From assembly GCF_020782875.1 (NCBI RefSeq), contig NZ_JAJGBN010000008.1, positions 42,250 through 106,249 of the forward strand: a DNA stretch of 64,000 nt. Reading direction: 5' to 3'. Both the position numbers and the translations under genes were made by a program. Source of the DNA: Allomuricauda sp. M10 (GTDB lineage Bacteria; Bacteroidota; Bacteroidia; Flavobacteriales; Flavobacteriaceae). Positions within the stretch are counted from its first letter, which is position 1. Every line of letters starts with the position of its first letter. Shown here piece by piece: positions 17,428 to 26,386 of the stretch. Under the pieces are notes generated by a model. That model was given only the letters and a program-made list of their open reading frames with translations, did not search any database and was not told the DNA's origin.

Positions 17428-18564
17428 ATGTGGAGCAGGATTGCTTTTACCGCACTGACCGTTTTGGCATTGTCCTGCAAAGATTCCGTTGTTGCCATTG
17501 ATCCACTGAAGCAAGTTCTGGCTTCCGAAAATCCGCTGATCAAAAATGTGATGGACCGTGTGAAGGAACACGAAGTCCAAATACGGTATACCCAGATTGA
17601 TCGTCGGAACGACAGCATTTTCTTCACGGATTTCGATTTTCAGGTGGATGCGGAAAACTATTTTTATCCTGCAAGTACTGCCAAGTTTCCAGCTGCAGTG
17701 GCCACACTTGAAAAATTGAACCAAATTGATTCCCTGGACCTCAACACGCGATTTTATATTGAGGGAGATTCCGTGGAAACCACTTTTGCCAAATGTATTT
17801 CCGAAATTTTTGCCGTTTCTGACAATGCCGCCAATAATAGATTGGTTGAGTTTTTAGGGCAGGACGACTTGAATGCTAGAATTATGCGAAGAGGAGTTAC
17901 ACCCATCCGTATCGCGCATAGATTATCGACTCCCAATGGTGACGATGTCACCACAAAGCCTTTGGTCATCTATTTAAATGATTCCACTACAACGGTAACC
18001 CAAACCATCATCAATACACCGGCCAAACCATTGACCTTGAAACAACTTAAAAAAGGCAGGGGATTTTACGGGGATGATTCTTTGGTGATGGAACCGTTCG
18101 ATTTTTCCCTTAAAAATTATTTCCCCATTCAGGCTCAATCAGCATTGTTGAAACGTATCATTTTTCCAGAGGCTTTTCCAAAGGAAGAACGGTTTGATTT
18201 GAGCCCAGAGCAACATCAATTCCTTTTGGAAGCCATGCATACGCTCCCACCAAAATTGGGTTATGATCCCGAGGAGTTTTATGATAGCTATGTAAAGTTC
18301 TTTATGTTCGGGGACAGTACGGACCTCATGCCGGACCATATCAAAATTTACAACAAAGTGGGCTATGCCTATGGCACCCTAACGGATTGCGCATACATCA
18401 AAGACACCCAAAACCAAGTGGATTTTATGATCGTAGCCACCATTTTGGTGAACAGTGATGGTATTTTTAATGATGACGCCTACGAATATGACGATGTAGG
18501 CATTCCTTTTTTGGCAGAGTTGGGCAGGCAACTCTATCAACACGAACTACAGCGAAAAAAATAA
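17428..18564 (+). CDS. class A beta-lactamase-like serine hydrolase, lipoprotein
   Basis: 378 residues with a short lipoprotein signal (cysteine about 17 in LALSCKD). Catalytic SxxK is S83-TA-K86 in YPASTAKFPAA, and the SDN loop is S131-D132-N133. In place of the third KTG motif the sequence has YNKVGYAYG, that is KVG. Family members are penicillin-binding or beta-lactam-hydrolysing enzymes, or related esterases of the envelope. The altered third motif and the length, larger than about 290 for true lactamases, argue for a cell-wall or other hydrolase rather than a resistance gene. Confidence 0.8.
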   Translation: MWSRIAFTALTVLALSCKDSVVAIDPLKQVLASENPLIKNVMDRVKEHEVQIRYTQIDRRNDSIFFTDFDFQVDAENYFYPASTAKFPAAVATLEKLNQIDSLDLNTRFYIEGDSVETTFAKCISEIFAVSDNAANNRLVEFLGQDDLNARIMRRGVTPIRIAHRLSTPNGDDVTTKPLVIYLNDSTTTVTQTIINTPAKPLTLKQLKKGRGFYGDDSLVMEPFDFSLKNYFPIQAQSALLKRIIFPEAFPKEERFDLSPEQHQFLLEAMHTLPPKLGYDPEEFYDSYVKFFMFGDSTDLMPDHIKIYNKVGYAYGTLTDCAYIKDTQNQVDFMIVATILVNSDGIFNDDAYEYDDVGIPFLAELGRQLYQHELQRKK

Positions 18565-18669
18565 TCGAATCTGCAATTTCATGAAAAGTGGGACACTACC
18601 AAAGGAGCCGAATTCCTTAGAGGCAACATCCCACTTTCCGGATTAGAAAAACATAAAAATCTAGAAACC

Positions 18670-20286
18670 TCAACCAACCATTTCGGGTTTTACCTCCCAA
18701 TTATCGTTGGCCAGCAATACTTGATCAAAATCAATGCCCTCAATGGGCTTCAACATTTGGGTTTGGGGATCCCATTCAATTTTTCGGCCTAATTTCCATG
18801 ACAATCCTGCCATGTGTGCCGAAATGGCTTCCTCAAAACCTTCTTTGATACCACAACTAACCTTGCCACCATTTTTGATGACACTCAACCACTCCCTCAT
18901 ATGCAGAAAGGTGGAATCTACACGGACCCCATCAATATAGGTCCACATAAGGCCCTTATCCGCAAAATATTGTGAGGTGGCGGACGAAATGGCATCGGGT
19001 ACATTGGCCGCTGGGTTGTACTGATAAATGGGTACTCCCGGATTCATTTTACCGGCCTCTATCATTTCGGCATAGCGAGTAGAAGCCCCATCGGGCCAAA
19101 TGGTCAGTTTATTGCCCAGTTCCATGGTGGCATCATGGCCCATCAGTATAGTAGGTCTATTGAAACCATTACCTAAAGTGGCACTATAACAGAAGGTCAT
19201 TCCTTTTTCCTTGCCTTTGGCCTGACTGCTTCCTGTACTGTAATCGGGGAATTCCATGTTCACCTGGATCACATCCGGAACATTCCTGCCATCATTATGG
19301 GTATAGATACCTCCCGAAGCACTCACCGAAGAGGGAATGCCCATATTGAGCACACAGTTCAAACGGTCATAATCGTGGGTCAACAAATCCCCTGAAAGTC
19401 CAGATCCATAGGCCCACCATTTGCGCCATCTGAAAAAATGATCTTTGTTGAATGGCACTTGGGGCGCAGAACCTAAAAATTGTTCCCAATCTATGGTTTC
19501 TGGGCTTGCTTTTTCATGAATGTCATAATTCCATGCGCCATTGTCGTCATTTCTATTGGTATTGGTCTGAATCAGGGAAACATGCCCCAGCGTACCTTTT
19601 TCAACAATGTCCCTTGCCGTACTGAAGCTCAGGGTCTGTCTATGTTGGTGCCCTACGGCCAAAACGGCCTTGGAGTTTTTGGCAGCATCACGCAACAGAT
19701 AGGTTTCCCCTACGGTATGCGTCATCGGTTTTTCCACATACACATGTACATTGTGGTTCAATGCCTCAATAGAAATAGGGGCGTGCCAGTGGTCAGGTGT
19801 TGCAATCACCACAGCATCTACATCACCACTACCGATCATATCTTGGTAGGTAGTGTATCTTTTTATTTGGTTTTCTGGAGTTGAGAAAGAATCGATAAAA
19901 TGTTGTGCCCTTACGTCGAAGATATCACAGATACCCGTCAATTTCACATTGAGCCTTTCTTGGCCCATGAAATCTTCAAGGGCTTGGTTTTCAGGATCTT
20001 CTTGAGTGGCCAAACGCATTTCTTCCTTCCAGGTTTCGGTAGCAAATCCCAAGGCCCTGCAAAGTTGTTCGCCACGGATTCCGAATCCAATAATTCCGAT
20101 TCTAACAGGCTCCCCACCAATTCCGGGCACTGCAGGTGGCAATGATGGTACAATGTTGAGCTGTTCCAAAATTTCGGAACGTTTTCTTCTAGACCCTACG
20201 GTAGTGGCTGCTCCGGCCCACCATACCGCTCCAAGTATGGGGAGTCCACCCAATCCGATCAAAAGGTCTCTTCTTGTCCATTTCAT
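18670..20286 (-). CDS. Gfo/Idh/MocA-family oxidoreductase with Tat-type signal
   Basis: 538 residues. N-terminus KWTRRDLLIGLGGLPILGAVWW has a twin-arginine motif and hydrophobic stretch, so export in folded state with bound nucleotide is likely. The NAD(P) fold starts with VRIGIIGFGIRGEQL, then VDAVVIATPDHWHAPISIEAL and the catalytic-region motif VYVEKPMTHTV (EKP). Secreted members in Bacteroidota act on sugars or glycan parts; the substrate here is unknown. It overlaps the DoxX-type gene upstream by 4 bp, a stable-looking pair. Confidence 0.9.
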   Translation of the reverse strand: MKWTRRDLLIGLGGLPILGAVWWAGAATTVGSRRKRSEILEQLNIVPSLPPAVPGIGGEPVRIGIIGFGIRGEQLCRALGFATETWKEEMRLATQEDPENQALEDFMGQERLNVKLTGICDIFDVRAQHFIDSFSTPENQIKRYTTYQDMIGSGDVDAVVIATPDHWHAPISIEALNHNVHVYVEKPMTHTVGETYLLRDAAKNSKAVLAVGHQHRQTLSFSTARDIVEKGTLGHVSLIQTNTNRNDDNGAWNYDIHEKASPETIDWEQFLGSAPQVPFNKDHFFRWRKWWAYGSGLSGDLLTHDYDRLNCVLNMGIPSSVSASGGIYTHNDGRNVPDVIQVNMEFPDYSTGSSQAKGKEKGMTFCYSATLGNGFNRPTILMGHDATMELGNKLTIWPDGASTRYAEMIEAGKMNPGVPIYQYNPAANVPDAISSATSQYFADKGLMWTYIDGVRVDSTFLHMREWLSVIKNGGKVSCGIKEGFEEAISAHMAGLSWKLGRKIEWDPQTQMLKPIEGIDFDQVLLANDNWEVKPEMVG

Positions 20287-20765
20287 TGCTCTTGCATTTT
20301 AGTTAGTCTGTTTTTTCGTAGGTATTCCAGTCCAAAATATTGTCCTGTGGGCAACTGGTAGATAACCAAACAAGCAACCAGTTCAATCAAATTTTTATTG
20401 ACGAACCAATAGCTACCTTCCACGTTCAACTGGGTCAATCCTGGGAATGGTGGGTGAGCAAAAAAGTAGAGGGCCAAAAGTCCCATGCCAACAAAGGCAC
20501 CTACTTTTTCAAAAATACCAAGGGTAAAGGTGATACCCACCACCATAAGGGCAATGATGTTCAGCGTGTCTACCCAACCGATTGTAGCATCGCCCACCAG
20601 CATGGTAAAAAACCATTTAAAAGGGCCCTGCGCGGTAGCCAAATACCCGAACGATGTCCACTCGGGATTGTAAAGCTTCACGACGCCCTCAAATAAAAAG
20701 TGCCACCCTATCAGAATACGAAGTAGCGTGACACTCACTTTCAATTTATTTTGATTTTGGTCCAT
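20283..20765 (-). CDS. DoxX-family membrane protein
   Basis: 160 residues with four hydrophobic helices. Typical DoxX start: LLRILIGWHFLFEGVVKL in helix 1, then VDTLNIIALMVVGITFTLGIF and VGAFVGMGLLALYFFAHPP. DoxX-like proteins are thought to assist membrane electron transfer, and the coupled Gfo/Idh/MocA gene (ATGA overlap) suggests a shared redox role. Start chosen at the ATG at 20765, preceded by about 250 bp without an annotated minus-strand gene. Confidence 0.85.
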   Translation of the reverse strand: MDQNQNKLKVSVTLLRILIGWHFLFEGVVKLYNPEWTSFGYLATAQGPFKWFFTMLVGDATIGWVDTLNIIALMVVGITFTLGIFEKVGAFVGMGLLALYFFAHPPFPGLTQLNVEGSYWFVNKNLIELVACLVIYQLPTGQYFGLEYLRKNRLTKMQEQ

Positions 20766-20876
20766 ATTGTTGGTTTAGTTGTTAACCCTTTTCTTTATCA
20801 ACTGAATATCAATCAATAAGAAAATGAAATCAACAAAGATTCTTTAGTTTGAACTATAAAATTACCAACAGAAACG

Positions 20877-20999
20877 ATGCTGAACCATGACCATTGTCAG
20901 TTTATGGACCTATTAAAATATATCCAACAGAAAACGAGCCTTGATAAGACTCATGATCGGCTTACCCTGCGAATATGGGAGGAATTTAAAATTAAATAA
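20877..20999 (+). CDS. possible 40-aa small protein
   Basis: Open frame ATG 20877 to TAA 20997-20999 in the 248-bp gap between rimO and the DoxX gene, opposite in strand to both. The product is charged, with a repeated Leu/Ile spacing (MDLLKYIQQK, LTLRIWEEFKIK) that would form an amphipathic helix. No family recognised. A TTAGTTTG, one base off the -7 consensus, precedes it by about 25 bp. It could equally be chance. Confidence 0.3.
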   Translation: MLNHDHCQFMDLLKYIQQKTSLDKTHDRLTLRIWEEFKIK

Positions 21000-21013
21000 T
21001 TATGGATTTCAAC

Positions 21014-22315
21014 CTAAGCTGGCTCTCCATATAGATCATAATCGGAAGCCTCATGGATCTTGATGGACGTAAAATCGCCGATTTTTAGATAATGCTTGGT
21101 GGCATCGATCAACACTTCATTGTCCACATCGGGGGAATCAAATTCGGTGCGGCCTACAAAATAATTGCCTTCCTTTCTATCGATGATACAACGGAACGTT
21201 TTTCCAATTTTTTCTTGGTTAAGTTCCCATGAGATTTGGGATTGAATCTCCATAATCTGATTGGCCCGATCTTGCTTAACTTCCTCTGGAACATCATCTT
21301 CCAATGAATAGGCATGGGTATTTTCCTCATGACTATAGGCAAAGCAGCCCAAACGTTCAAAACGCATATCGGTTACCCATTGTTTCAACGTCTGGAAATC
21401 TTCTTCGGTTTCCCCTGGGTAACCCACAATCAAAGTGGTACGAATTGCCATACCTGGAACCGTTGATCTGAAATCCTTCAACAATTGTGTAGTCTTGGCT
21501 TGAGTGGTTCCCCTACGCATACTTTTCAATATGTTATCGGAAATATGCTGTAATGGAATATCAATATAATTGCAGATTTTGGGCTCCCTTCGCATCACCT
21601 CCAAAACATCCATCGGGAAACCTGTTGGGAAGGCATAGTGCAAACGGATCCATTCAATTCCCTCCACTTTTACCAATGCTTCGAGCAACTCTGCCAAATT
21701 ACGCTTCTTGTACAGGTCAAGTCCGTAGTATGTAAGGTCCTGTGCAATCAAAATCAATTCCTTGACCCCTTTGGCAGCTAATTTTTCCGCTTCGGACACC
21801 AAGTCCTCAATGGGAGTGCTCCGATGTTTGCCACGCATGATCGGGATGGCACAGAACGAACAGGGTCTATCACAACCTTCGGCAATCTTCAGGTACGCAT
21901 AGTTTTTGGGTGTGGTAGTTAAACGTTCCCCAATCAATTCATGCTTATAATCGGCCCCTAGGGCTTTCAGCAAATTAGGAAGGTCACTGGTCCCAAAATA
22001 TTCGTCCACATTTGGGATTTCCTTTTGCAAATCCGGTTTATAGCGCTCACTCAAGCAACCGGTCACAAAAACCTTGTCCACTAAACCCTCTTCCTTCTTT
22101 TGAACATACTCCAAAATGGTGTTCACACTCTCTTCCTTGGCGTTGGCAATAAATCCACAAGTATTGATGACCACCACATTGCCTTCCTCTTCGTGTACTA
22201 CCTCTTTATTGTTGGCACGCAGTTGGCCCATCAGTACTTCAGAATCGTAGACATTCTTGCTACAACCCAAGGTTACCACATTGATTTTGTTCTTTTTAAG
22301 CGATTTTGTGCGCAT
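21014..22315 (-). CDS. rimO: ribosomal protein S12 methylthiotransferase
   Basis: 433 residues from the ATG at 22315 (MRTKSLKK); the longer frame to 22351 would span the promoter box at 22335. N-terminal UPF0004 domain starting VVTLGCSKNVYDSE, radical SAM domain with cluster motif CDRPCSFC, and C-terminal TRAM domain. RimO methylthiolates an aspartate of ribosomal protein S12. In Bacteroidota it usually follows ftsY; here an amidase and a serine hydrolase lie between them. Confidence 0.95.
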   Translation of the reverse strand: MRTKSLKKNKINVVTLGCSKNVYDSEVLMGQLRANNKEVVHEEEGNVVVINTCGFIANAKEESVNTILEYVQKKEEGLVDKVFVTGCLSERYKPDLQKEIPNVDEYFGTSDLPNLLKALGADYKHELIGERLTTTPKNYAYLKIAEGCDRPCSFCAIPIMRGKHRSTPIEDLVSEAEKLAAKGVKELILIAQDLTYYGLDLYKKRNLAELLEALVKVEGIEWIRLHYAFPTGFPMDVLEVMRREPKICNYIDIPLQHISDNILKSMRRGTTQAKTTQLLKDFRSTVPGMAIRTTLIVGYPGETEEDFQTLKQWVTDMRFERLGCFAYSHEENTHAYSLEDDVPEEVKQDRANQIMEIQSQISWELNQEKIGKTFRCIIDRKEGNYFVGRTEFDSPDVDNEVLIDATKHYLKIGDFTSIKIHEASDYDLYGEPA

Positions 22316-22334
22316 AGTTGCTATAAATGGAGTG

Positions 22335-22342
22335 CAAAAATA
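22335..22342 (-). promoter_or_regulatory. -7 box of rimO
   Basis: Minus-strand TATTTTTG fits TAnnTTTG exactly; transcription would start near 22328, just before the chosen rimO start at 22315. Confidence 0.5.
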
Positions 22343-22441
22343 CAACAACACAGCGCATTACATCGATTTGCCTGCATATTTTTCCTGTTTTGGCGTTAAA
22401 CCCAATGGATTAAAATTAGTCCAACTAAAAATCGTGATGCC

Positions 22442-23542
22442 ATGAAACAACTGGTTGCCCTATCGCTCTTTCTATTCATTCTATTAACTGGGTGCTCCTC
22501 TGGGGATGATTCCAAGGACAATGAGAATCCGGATCCTGATCCTGTTGCAGGTGAATTGTATTTTCCTCCAATCGGTTCTTCCACATGGGAAACCGTTTCG
22601 CCAACAGAGTTGGGTTGGAACACGGATGCCGAACAATCGCTATATGATTTTCTGGAAGAAAAAGGGACCGACGGATTCATCATTTTAAAGGATGGTAAAA
22701 TTGCCGTGGAATGGTATTTTGGAGGTTTTACTGCAGATGACAGTCATTCATGGAACTCCGCGGGTAAAACTTTGACCGCCATGACAGTGGGTATTGCCCA
22801 AGAGGAAGGTTTTTTGTCCATTACCGATTCTTCAATGGATTATTTAGGCGAAGGTTGGTCCATGCTTACACCGGAACAAGAGGCCAATATCACCGTACGC
22901 CACCATTTGACCATGACCACAGGTTTGGATTATACGGTGGACGATCCTTTTTGTTACGACAAGGAATGCCTTATTTATAAAAATGAACCGGGTACATTTT
23001 GGTATTATCACAATGCAGCCTATACTCTATTGGATCAAATTGTGACCAATGCTACCGGTACAGATTTTAAACAATATTCCTATGAAAAGATTCGGGATAA
23101 AATTGGGATGCAGGGAACTTGGATCAAAGTCAACTACAACAATCTTTTTTTCAGCAACACCAGGAGTATGGCTCGTTATGGACTTTTATGCTTGAATGAA
23201 GGAACTTGGAACGAAACTGAAATTCTTTCGGACAAGTCTTATTTTACTGCCATGACGAACACCTCCCAAAACCTTAATCAATCTTACGGTTACTTATGGT
23301 GGCTCAATGGGAAGGGTAATTTTAAGGTTCCTGGTAATGAAGCTACCTTCAGTGGTGAATTAATGGCCGAAGCTCCAAGCGATCTCATTTCAGGTTTGGG
23401 CGCTTTCGACCAAAAGTTGTATGTGGTGCCTAGTCAAAATCTGGTCATCGTACGCTTAGGGGACGATGCTGGGGAAAGCCAGTTGGGCCCTTCCAGTTTT
23501 GACAACCTGCTTTGGGAAAAGTTGAGTGCCTATATCAATTAA
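22442..23542 (+). CDS. class C beta-lactamase-family serine hydrolase, lipoprotein
   Basis: 366 residues. Lipoprotein signal with Cys18 followed by SSGDDSKDNEN and a Pro/Asp-rich spacer. The catalytic SxxK is S106-AG-K109 in WNSAGKTLTAM, and the second motif YxN is Y189-H-N191. The fold is that of AmpC/DD-peptidase/esterase family members (DUF of the beta-lactamase superfamily), acting on the outer side of a membrane. It ends overlapping the convergent amidase gene by 4 bp. Both lie as an insertion between ftsY and rimO. Confidence 0.88.
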   Translation: MKQLVALSLFLFILLTGCSSGDDSKDNENPDPDPVAGELYFPPIGSSTWETVSPTELGWNTDAEQSLYDFLEEKGTDGFIILKDGKIAVEWYFGGFTADDSHSWNSAGKTLTAMTVGIAQEEGFLSITDSSMDYLGEGWSMLTPEQEANITVRHHLTMTTGLDYTVDDPFCYDKECLIYKNEPGTFWYYHNAAYTLLDQIVTNATGTDFKQYSYEKIRDKIGMQGTWIKVNYNNLFFSNTRSMARYGLLCLNEGTWNETEILSDKSYFTAMTNTSQNLNQSYGYLWWLNGKGNFKVPGNEATFSGELMAEAPSDLISGLGAFDQKLYVVPSQNLVIVRLGDDAGESQLGPSSFDNLLWEKLSAYIN

Positions 23543-25200
23543 TCCTTAAACGCTTCCGGGATTTTTCGTGCATGGGTAAGGTCTTCATAAGCTTTCCCGA
23601 TTCGTAACAGTTGAGCTTCCGTAAAAGGTTTGCCAATAAAAGTGAGGTTTTCAGGTTCTCCCGTTGGTTTATACCCCATCGGGATGGTCAAGGCCGGGTA
23701 TTCTGCAACAGCTGCATATCCTGCATGGTAATTATTGATGCTCAAAACGGCATCAAGGTTTTTCTCTTCCATGATCTTGAAAAATGACCTGCCGGCGGCC
23801 ATCAAATCAGTCTTTATCTTTTCAAATTCATCCTGTGTGGTGGAATCTGCCAAAATACCATCAAAACGAGCCTGCCCATAAGGAATCCTCACCAACGAAT
23901 CTTGACTGTTGAACTTGACCACATCCTCCACCTTTTCCAACCTTACCACATCCTTGTTTTTTACTTCAGCATCAAGATAGGCTTTCAGGTCCTTTTTCAT
24001 ATCGAGGTTCAAGAGGGTAGTAAAATGGTCTAAGGGAACATTTTCAGGTTCAAATTCGATAAGTTGGGCACCGGCTTCCTTCAATTTTTCAACGGCCAAA
24101 GCGTAAATGGAATCCCTTTCCATCAAGTTCTTCATTACACCAAGCCTAACCTCCTTGAGCGGTTCCGGGTTCATCCACGCAGATAGGATACCGGGTTCGG
24201 ATTCCACCGACTTAGCATCTTTGGGGTCTTTGCCCAACATGGCATCCAACAGAATGGCGTTATCCGTTACATTTTTGGTCATGGGGCCAGGGGTATCCAA
24301 AGTACTGGAAATAGGTACAATTCCTGTCCTGCTCAACAAACCAATCGTTGGCTTTAACCCCACCACGGAGTTTTGCCCAGAAGGTGAAAGAATGGAACCT
24401 GACGTTTCGGTTCCCACCGCACCAACGGCATAATTGGCCGCTGTAGATGTACCGCTGCCCGCACTGGAACCTCCGGTATCAAAAACCCTCCGTCCATAGG
24501 CATTCAGCGTTTGTCCACCAACGGCACTCTGTCCATTCGGGCAAACATCACAGATAAAATTGGCCCACTCGCTCAGGTTTGTCTTTCCTAGTATCAAAGC
24601 TCCTTTAGCTTTCAAGCGTTTTACGATAAAGGCATCATCGGTCTGGTTATCTTTTAAAGCTACTGCACCTGCTGTGGTATGCATTTCAGAAGTACCCACA
24701 TTATCCTTCAACAAAATGGGCATTCCATAGATCAAGTGATGACCATCACTATTTGTATCCAATTTGCGAGCTTCTTCCAACACCAACGGATTCAAAGCAA
24801 TCACGGTATTTAGGGTGGTGGTGTTCGGAAGTTCGTATTTGTAAATTCTGTGTAGGTAGAAGAGCACCAAATCCTCATAAGTGAAATCGCCATTTTTGAT
24901 ATGTTGTTGAAGTGTTGGAATATCCTGCTCCAACACCATGGGTTTCATCTTTTCATATAGCTCTTCAGAAAATTTGGAAACCTCATCATATAAGGGAAGA
25001 AATACTTCGTTTTTGTCAAGCACCTTGCTCTGGATGAATTTGTACCGCATCCTGGCACTTTCATTTTCCTGACTGGCGGCCACTTCGGATGAATCGTTAT
25101 AAGGTGTCCAAAGAACAACTTCTTTTTCAGGCTCGGTATTTTTTTGCTTACAGGAAGCCAAACCTACAATAAGAAAACAGCCAAAAAGGTACTTGTACAT
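23539..25200 (-). CDS. amidase-signature-family protein, lipoprotein
   Basis: 553 residues from the ATG at 25200 (MYKYLFG), which gives a proper lipoprotein signal with cysteine in VGLASCKQK; the longer frame would run into ftsY. The amidase signature GGSSAGSGTSTAANYAVGA and the following TETSGSI hold the catalytic serines, and PILLKDNVG supplies the catalytic lysine. Such enzymes hydrolyse amide bonds; as a lipoprotein it should work in the envelope. It starts 4 bp after the ftsY stop and may be read through from it. Confidence 0.92.
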   Translation of the reverse strand: MYKYLFGCFLIVGLASCKQKNTEPEKEVVLWTPYNDSSEVAASQENESARMRYKFIQSKVLDKNEVFLPLYDEVSKFSEELYEKMKPMVLEQDIPTLQQHIKNGDFTYEDLVLFYLHRIYKYELPNTTTLNTVIALNPLVLEEARKLDTNSDGHHLIYGMPILLKDNVGTSEMHTTAGAVALKDNQTDDAFIVKRLKAKGALILGKTNLSEWANFICDVCPNGQSAVGGQTLNAYGRRVFDTGGSSAGSGTSTAANYAVGAVGTETSGSILSPSGQNSVVGLKPTIGLLSRTGIVPISSTLDTPGPMTKNVTDNAILLDAMLGKDPKDAKSVESEPGILSAWMNPEPLKEVRLGVMKNLMERDSIYALAVEKLKEAGAQLIEFEPENVPLDHFTTLLNLDMKKDLKAYLDAEVKNKDVVRLEKVEDVVKFNSQDSLVRIPYGQARFDGILADSTTQDEFEKIKTDLMAAGRSFFKIMEEKNLDAVLSINNYHAGYAAVAEYPALTIPMGYKPTGEPENLTFIGKPFTEAQLLRIGKAYEDLTHARKIPEAFKD

Positions 25201-25204
25201 AAGA

Positions 25205-26161
25205 CTATAATTTGAAAAAGGAGTCGACAAACTCGTATTTGTTGAACACTTGAAGGTCTTCAATACCTTCACCTACCCCAATATATTTTACCGGAATCTG
25301 GAACTGATCGGAAATACCAATGACCACCCCGCCCTTGGCCGTACCATCCAACTTGGTAACTGCCAAACTGGTCACTTCGGTTGCCTTGGTAAATTGTTTG
25401 GCCTGTTCAAAAGCGTTCTGACCTGTGGAACCGTCCAAAACCAAAAGCACTTCGTGCGGAGCATCGGGCACCACTTTTTGCATGACCCGTTTTACTTTGG
25501 AAAGTTCATTCATTAAATTGACCTTGTTGTGCAAACGCCCGGCGGTATCCACCAAAACCACATCGGCACCTTCTGCCACGGCAGAATTCAACGTATCAAA
25601 AGCTACGGAAGCGGGATCACTGCCCATTTTTTGTTTGATGATGGGTACATCTACCCGCTTGGCCCAAACTTCCAACTGGTCAATGGCTGCAGCACGGAAG
25701 GTATCTGCGGCACCCAACACCACTTTGTATCCTTTGTTCTTGAACTGATGGGCCAACTTACCAATGGTTGTGGTCTTTCCCACACCATTTACGCCCACCA
25801 CCATGATCACATAGGGTTTCTTGCCCTTGGGAACGGAAATCTCCGTTTCTTCGCCAATGTTGGTCTCGGAAAGGAGTCCGGCAATTTCTTCGCGTAGAAT
25901 GGTATTCAATTCATCTGTCCCCATGTATTTATCCTTGGAAACGCGTTCCTCAATACGCTCAATGATCTTTAGGGTGGTGTTCACACCAACATCGGAGGTC
26001 ACCAATACCTCTTCCAAATTGTCCAACACCTCATCATCAACCTTGGATTTTCCGGCCACGGCCTTGCCCAATTTGCCAAAGAAACTGGTCTTGGATTTTT
26101 CCAATCCCTTGTCCAAAGTCTCCTTTTTGTCCTTTGAAAATATATTTTTGAATAAGCTCAT
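25205..26161 (-). CDS. ftsY: signal recognition particle receptor FtsY
   Basis: 318 residues, a compact FtsY without the long acidic A domain. N domain (about 25-100), then the GTPase G domain with P-loop GVNGVGKTT (123-131), DTFRAAA, DTAGRLHNK and TKLDGTAKGG. It docks SRP-ribosome complexes at the membrane for co-translational insertion. In Bacteroidota it normally follows DUF4295; here a 1.9-kb plus-strand gene lies between. Confidence 0.97.
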   Translation of the reverse strand: MSLFKNIFSKDKKETLDKGLEKSKTSFFGKLGKAVAGKSKVDDEVLDNLEEVLVTSDVGVNTTLKIIERIEERVSKDKYMGTDELNTILREEIAGLLSETNIGEETEISVPKGKKPYVIMVVGVNGVGKTTTIGKLAHQFKNKGYKVVLGAADTFRAAAIDQLEVWAKRVDVPIIKQKMGSDPASVAFDTLNSAVAEGADVVLVDTAGRLHNKVNLMNELSKVKRVMQKVVPDAPHEVLLVLDGSTGQNAFEQAKQFTKATEVTSLAVTKLDGTAKGGVVIGISDQFQIPVKYIGVGEGIEDLQVFNKYEFVDSFFKL

Positions 26162-26386
26162 CTCGTGTTCTTAGTTGAATGTCAAATATAGGAAAGTAAG
26201 GGGAGTTTTGTTAAATCAAATTGCCTTGGGAACCTATAATGATATGCCCTCCATCTTTCCTACATATATCTTACAAACTTTGAGCAGTCAAGGTTTTACC
26301 GATAAAATGCACGGATACGCAACAAAATTTTTAGAGGGCTGGACTCCTTTTTTACTTTTAACATGGCATAGTTTACATCAATTACA

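Noticed and set aside
18585..18637. Nine-bp inverted repeat AAAGTGGGA / TCCCACTTT between convergent genes
   Set aside because: 35-nt loop and no T-run; could be a terminator but evidence is too weak to list.
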